Below, piece after piece: positions 15,231-16,423 of a DNA stretch of 16,423 bases. The notes under the pieces were generated by a model that saw only the letters and a program-made list of their open reading frames with translations, was not told the origin of the DNA and made no database searches. Made by a program: the position numbers and the translations under genes. The stretch is from Betaproteobacteria bacterium (GTDB taxonomy: Bacteria; Pseudomonadota; Gammaproteobacteria; Burkholderiales; Rhodocyclaceae): assembly GCA_020047725.1 (NCBI GenBank), contig JAIFNM010000320.1:1-16423 (forward strand), read 5' to 3'. Position 1 is the first letter of the stretch. Each line of letters begins with the position of its first letter.

Positions 15231-15260
15231 ATTATGGTAGGGCTGATCTCCAATGAGCAA
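15231..15260 (-). promoter_or_regulatory. Possible promoter for galT-galK
   Basis: On the minus strand TTGCTC (15260-15255) and CATAAT (15236-15231) are spaced by 18 bases; the -10 matches consensus at 5 of 6, the -35 only at 3. A competing pair, TTCAAC with TAAAAT, lies closer to galT. The whole 15163-15377 gap also has TCCAATGA twice (15173-15180 and 15249-15256). I see no good copy of the O1-O3 operator here, so galTK may not be under the same repressor. The assignment is weak. Confidence 0.25.
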
Positions 15261-15377
15261 ATTTGTCCATATTAATGATGCCCGTAGATGCACATGAATA
15301 AAGCCTCTCCCGGTGCATGTTTCGAAGATGGCCGTCTTTATTGCCTTTCAGGGCAATACTGATCGGCTATCGTCCTT

Positions 15378-16397
15378 TCAGCTGGATTCTGATTCCGCAG
15401 GCTTTTTCCAGTACGAGAACAGGAAGCCAAGATTCATTCCACCACGTTCAAAGAAACGTTGCATCAGGCAGAACAGGCACAGCAGCACGCCGATGGCGAT
15501 GCGTGTCCACCATGAACTTAGGGTGCCATCGAACGCGATCAGTGACTGGATGACGCCAAGAATCAGCACGCCGACTAGCGAGCCGGCGACATAGCCGACG
15601 CCACCGGTCAGCAGTGTGCCGCCGATCACGGCCGCGGCGATGGCGTCCATTTCCAGGCCAAGTGCGTGCAGTCCATAGCCGGAGAGCATGTAGAAGGTCA
15701 CCAGGATGCCGCCTAGTGCGGAGCAGAACCCGCTCAGGGTATAGACCAGAATCTTGGTCTGTCCGACCGGCAAACCCATCAGCAGGGCCGAACGCTCATT
15801 GCCACCAATGGCATAGACGGTGCGGCCAAAGCGCGTGTATTGGGCGAGATAGATAGCGAAAACCAGTGTCAGCAGCGCGATGACGGCGCTGATCGACACC
15901 GACGCATCGTCTGTCCCGACGCGGTATTGCGAGATGGCCGCATAGGTCTCATCGGTAATCGAGATCGAATCGATGCTGATGACGTAGCACAGCCCGCGCG
16001 CCAGGAACATGCCACCCAGCGTGACGATGAAGGGTTGCAGCTTGAAGGTATGGATCAGCACGCCCATCATCATCCCGAACGCGGAGCCCATGAGCAGCAC
16101 CAGCGGAACCACGCCATAGATGCTCCAGTGATAGTGTTCGACCAGGGATGCTGTGACCATCGTTGTCAGAGCCACGATGGAGCCGACAGAGAGGTCAATG
16201 CCACCCGTAAGAATCACGAAGGTCATGCCGATGGCGACGACGGTAACGAAGGCATTATCGATCAGCAGGTTAAGAAAGACCTGCATTGAAAAGAAGCTGT
16301 CGTAGGACACCGAGCCGAAGCCGAAAAGGAGCGCAAACAGCAGGCTGGTGACGATCAGCGGCAAGGTACGCGCGTTGATTTTTGAAGAGACATTCAT
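15378..16397 (-). CDS. yjfF: Galactofuranose-type ABC transporter permease YjfF
   Basis: The product is 339 aa, an inner-membrane permease of the RbsC/AraH class with about nine to ten hydrophobic segments. Sections recall E. coli YjfF closely: DNAFVTVVAIGMTFVILTGG, GIDLSVGS, VYAIGGNERSALLMG, LEMDAIAAAVIGGTLL and FDGTLSSWWTRIAIG. In E. coli YjfF pairs with YtfT, the ATPase YtfR and the binding protein YtfQ, which binds galactofuranose and galactose. Here yjfF is likewise last in its transporter set, since the upstream frame overlaps its start (ATGA), and galT follows in the same direction. This fits import of galactose or galactofuranose feeding the Leloir genes. No convincing terminator follows the stop, so read-through into galTK is possible. 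Confidence 0.9.
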   Translation of the reverse strand: MNVSSKINARTLPLIVTSLLFALLFGFGSVSYDSFFSMQVFLNLLIDNAFVTVVAIGMTFVILTGGIDLSVGSIVALTTMVTASLVEHYHWSIYGVVPLVLLMGSAFGMMMGVLIHTFKLQPFIVTLGGMFLARGLCYVISIDSISITDETYAAISQYRVGTDDASVSISAVIALLTLVFAIYLAQYTRFGRTVYAIGGNERSALLMGLPVGQTKILVYTLSGFCSALGGILVTFYMLSGYGLHALGLEMDAIAAAVIGGTLLTGGVGYVAGSLVGVLILGVIQSLIAFDGTLSSWWTRIAIGVLLCLFCLMQRFFERGGMNLGFLFSYWKKPAESESS

Positions 16398-16423
16398 GCG
16401 GCTTCCCCCGGACGGAACATGTG
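16394..16423 (-). CDS. C-terminal end of an upstream transporter gene, probably YtfT-like permease
   Basis: Only nine codons and a stop are inside the window, reading HMFRPGEAA. The TGA (16396-16394) overlaps the yjfF ATG as ATGA, a usual sign of translational coupling. YtfT is inferred from the E. coli order ytfQ-ytfR-ytfT-yjfF; nothing in these few residues proves it. Confidence 0.4.
   Translation of the reverse strand, partial: HMFRPGEAA

Noticed and set aside
15339..15358. Hairpin TATTGCC-N6-GGCAATA after yjfF as a terminator
   Set aside because: The stem is perfect but only 7 bp and AT-rich, and no T-run follows on either strand; read-through to galT looks as likely.
1..16423. Mobile elements, CRISPR arrays, phage genes, tRNA or rRNA
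   Set aside because: Reading both strands I found no transposase, integrase, terminal inverted repeats, spaced repeat arrays or structural RNA; transfer of the sugar module is inferred only from gene content and context.

Overview
The window looks like chromosomal DNA of a GC-rich betaproteobacterium, possibly a Rhodocyclales-type organism. This is inferred from the gene block heptose kinase - hldD - cysM - PolB-like 3'-5' exonuclease, an order I associate with that group, and from the stand-alone kinase form of the heptose enzyme. No marker gene fixes the species.

Layout: (1) Positions 3-2870, plus strand: a compact core operon with LPS heptose synthesis (hldA-type kinase 3' end, hldD), cysteine synthase B (cysM) and a predicted exonuclease. 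(2) Positions 2862-3899, minus strand: a LacI-family repressor whose 3' end overlaps the exonuclease gene. (3) Positions 3900-4214: a 315-bp regulatory region with three related operator-like palindromes (O1-O3) and a good sigma70-type promoter. (4) Positions 4215-10681, plus strand: binding protein, two permeases, GH2 beta-galactosidase and MalK-type ATPase, in the same order as the lacEFGZK lactose operon of Agrobacterium radiobacter. (5) Positions 10783-12954: a cytoplasmic GH36 alpha-galactosidase, probably the last gene of the same transcript. (6) Positions 12961-15162, minus strand: Leloir genes galT and galK; galK is broken by an exact 4-bp tandem duplication. (7) Positions 15378-16423, minus strand: yjfF, the last permease gene of a YtfQRT-YjfF-type galactofuranose/galactose importer, plus the last codons of the gene before it.

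Together the accessory part forms a galactose-focused module. One ABC importer brings in lactose-like disaccharides; beta- and alpha-galactosidase split them in the cytoplasm; a second ABC importer brings in galactose or galactofuranose; GalK and GalT would feed the Leloir pathway. No galE is in the window. With galK frameshifted as written, free galactose could not be phosphorylated by this locus, so the cell would use only the non-galactose half of these sugars unless another galactokinase exists.

I see no CRISPR array, insertion sequence, tRNA, rRNA or phage gene. I also see no gene system that looks wholly undescribed. The most notable points are the galK lesion, the helically phased operator array, and the rhizobial-type lac operon in a betaproteobacterial setting.
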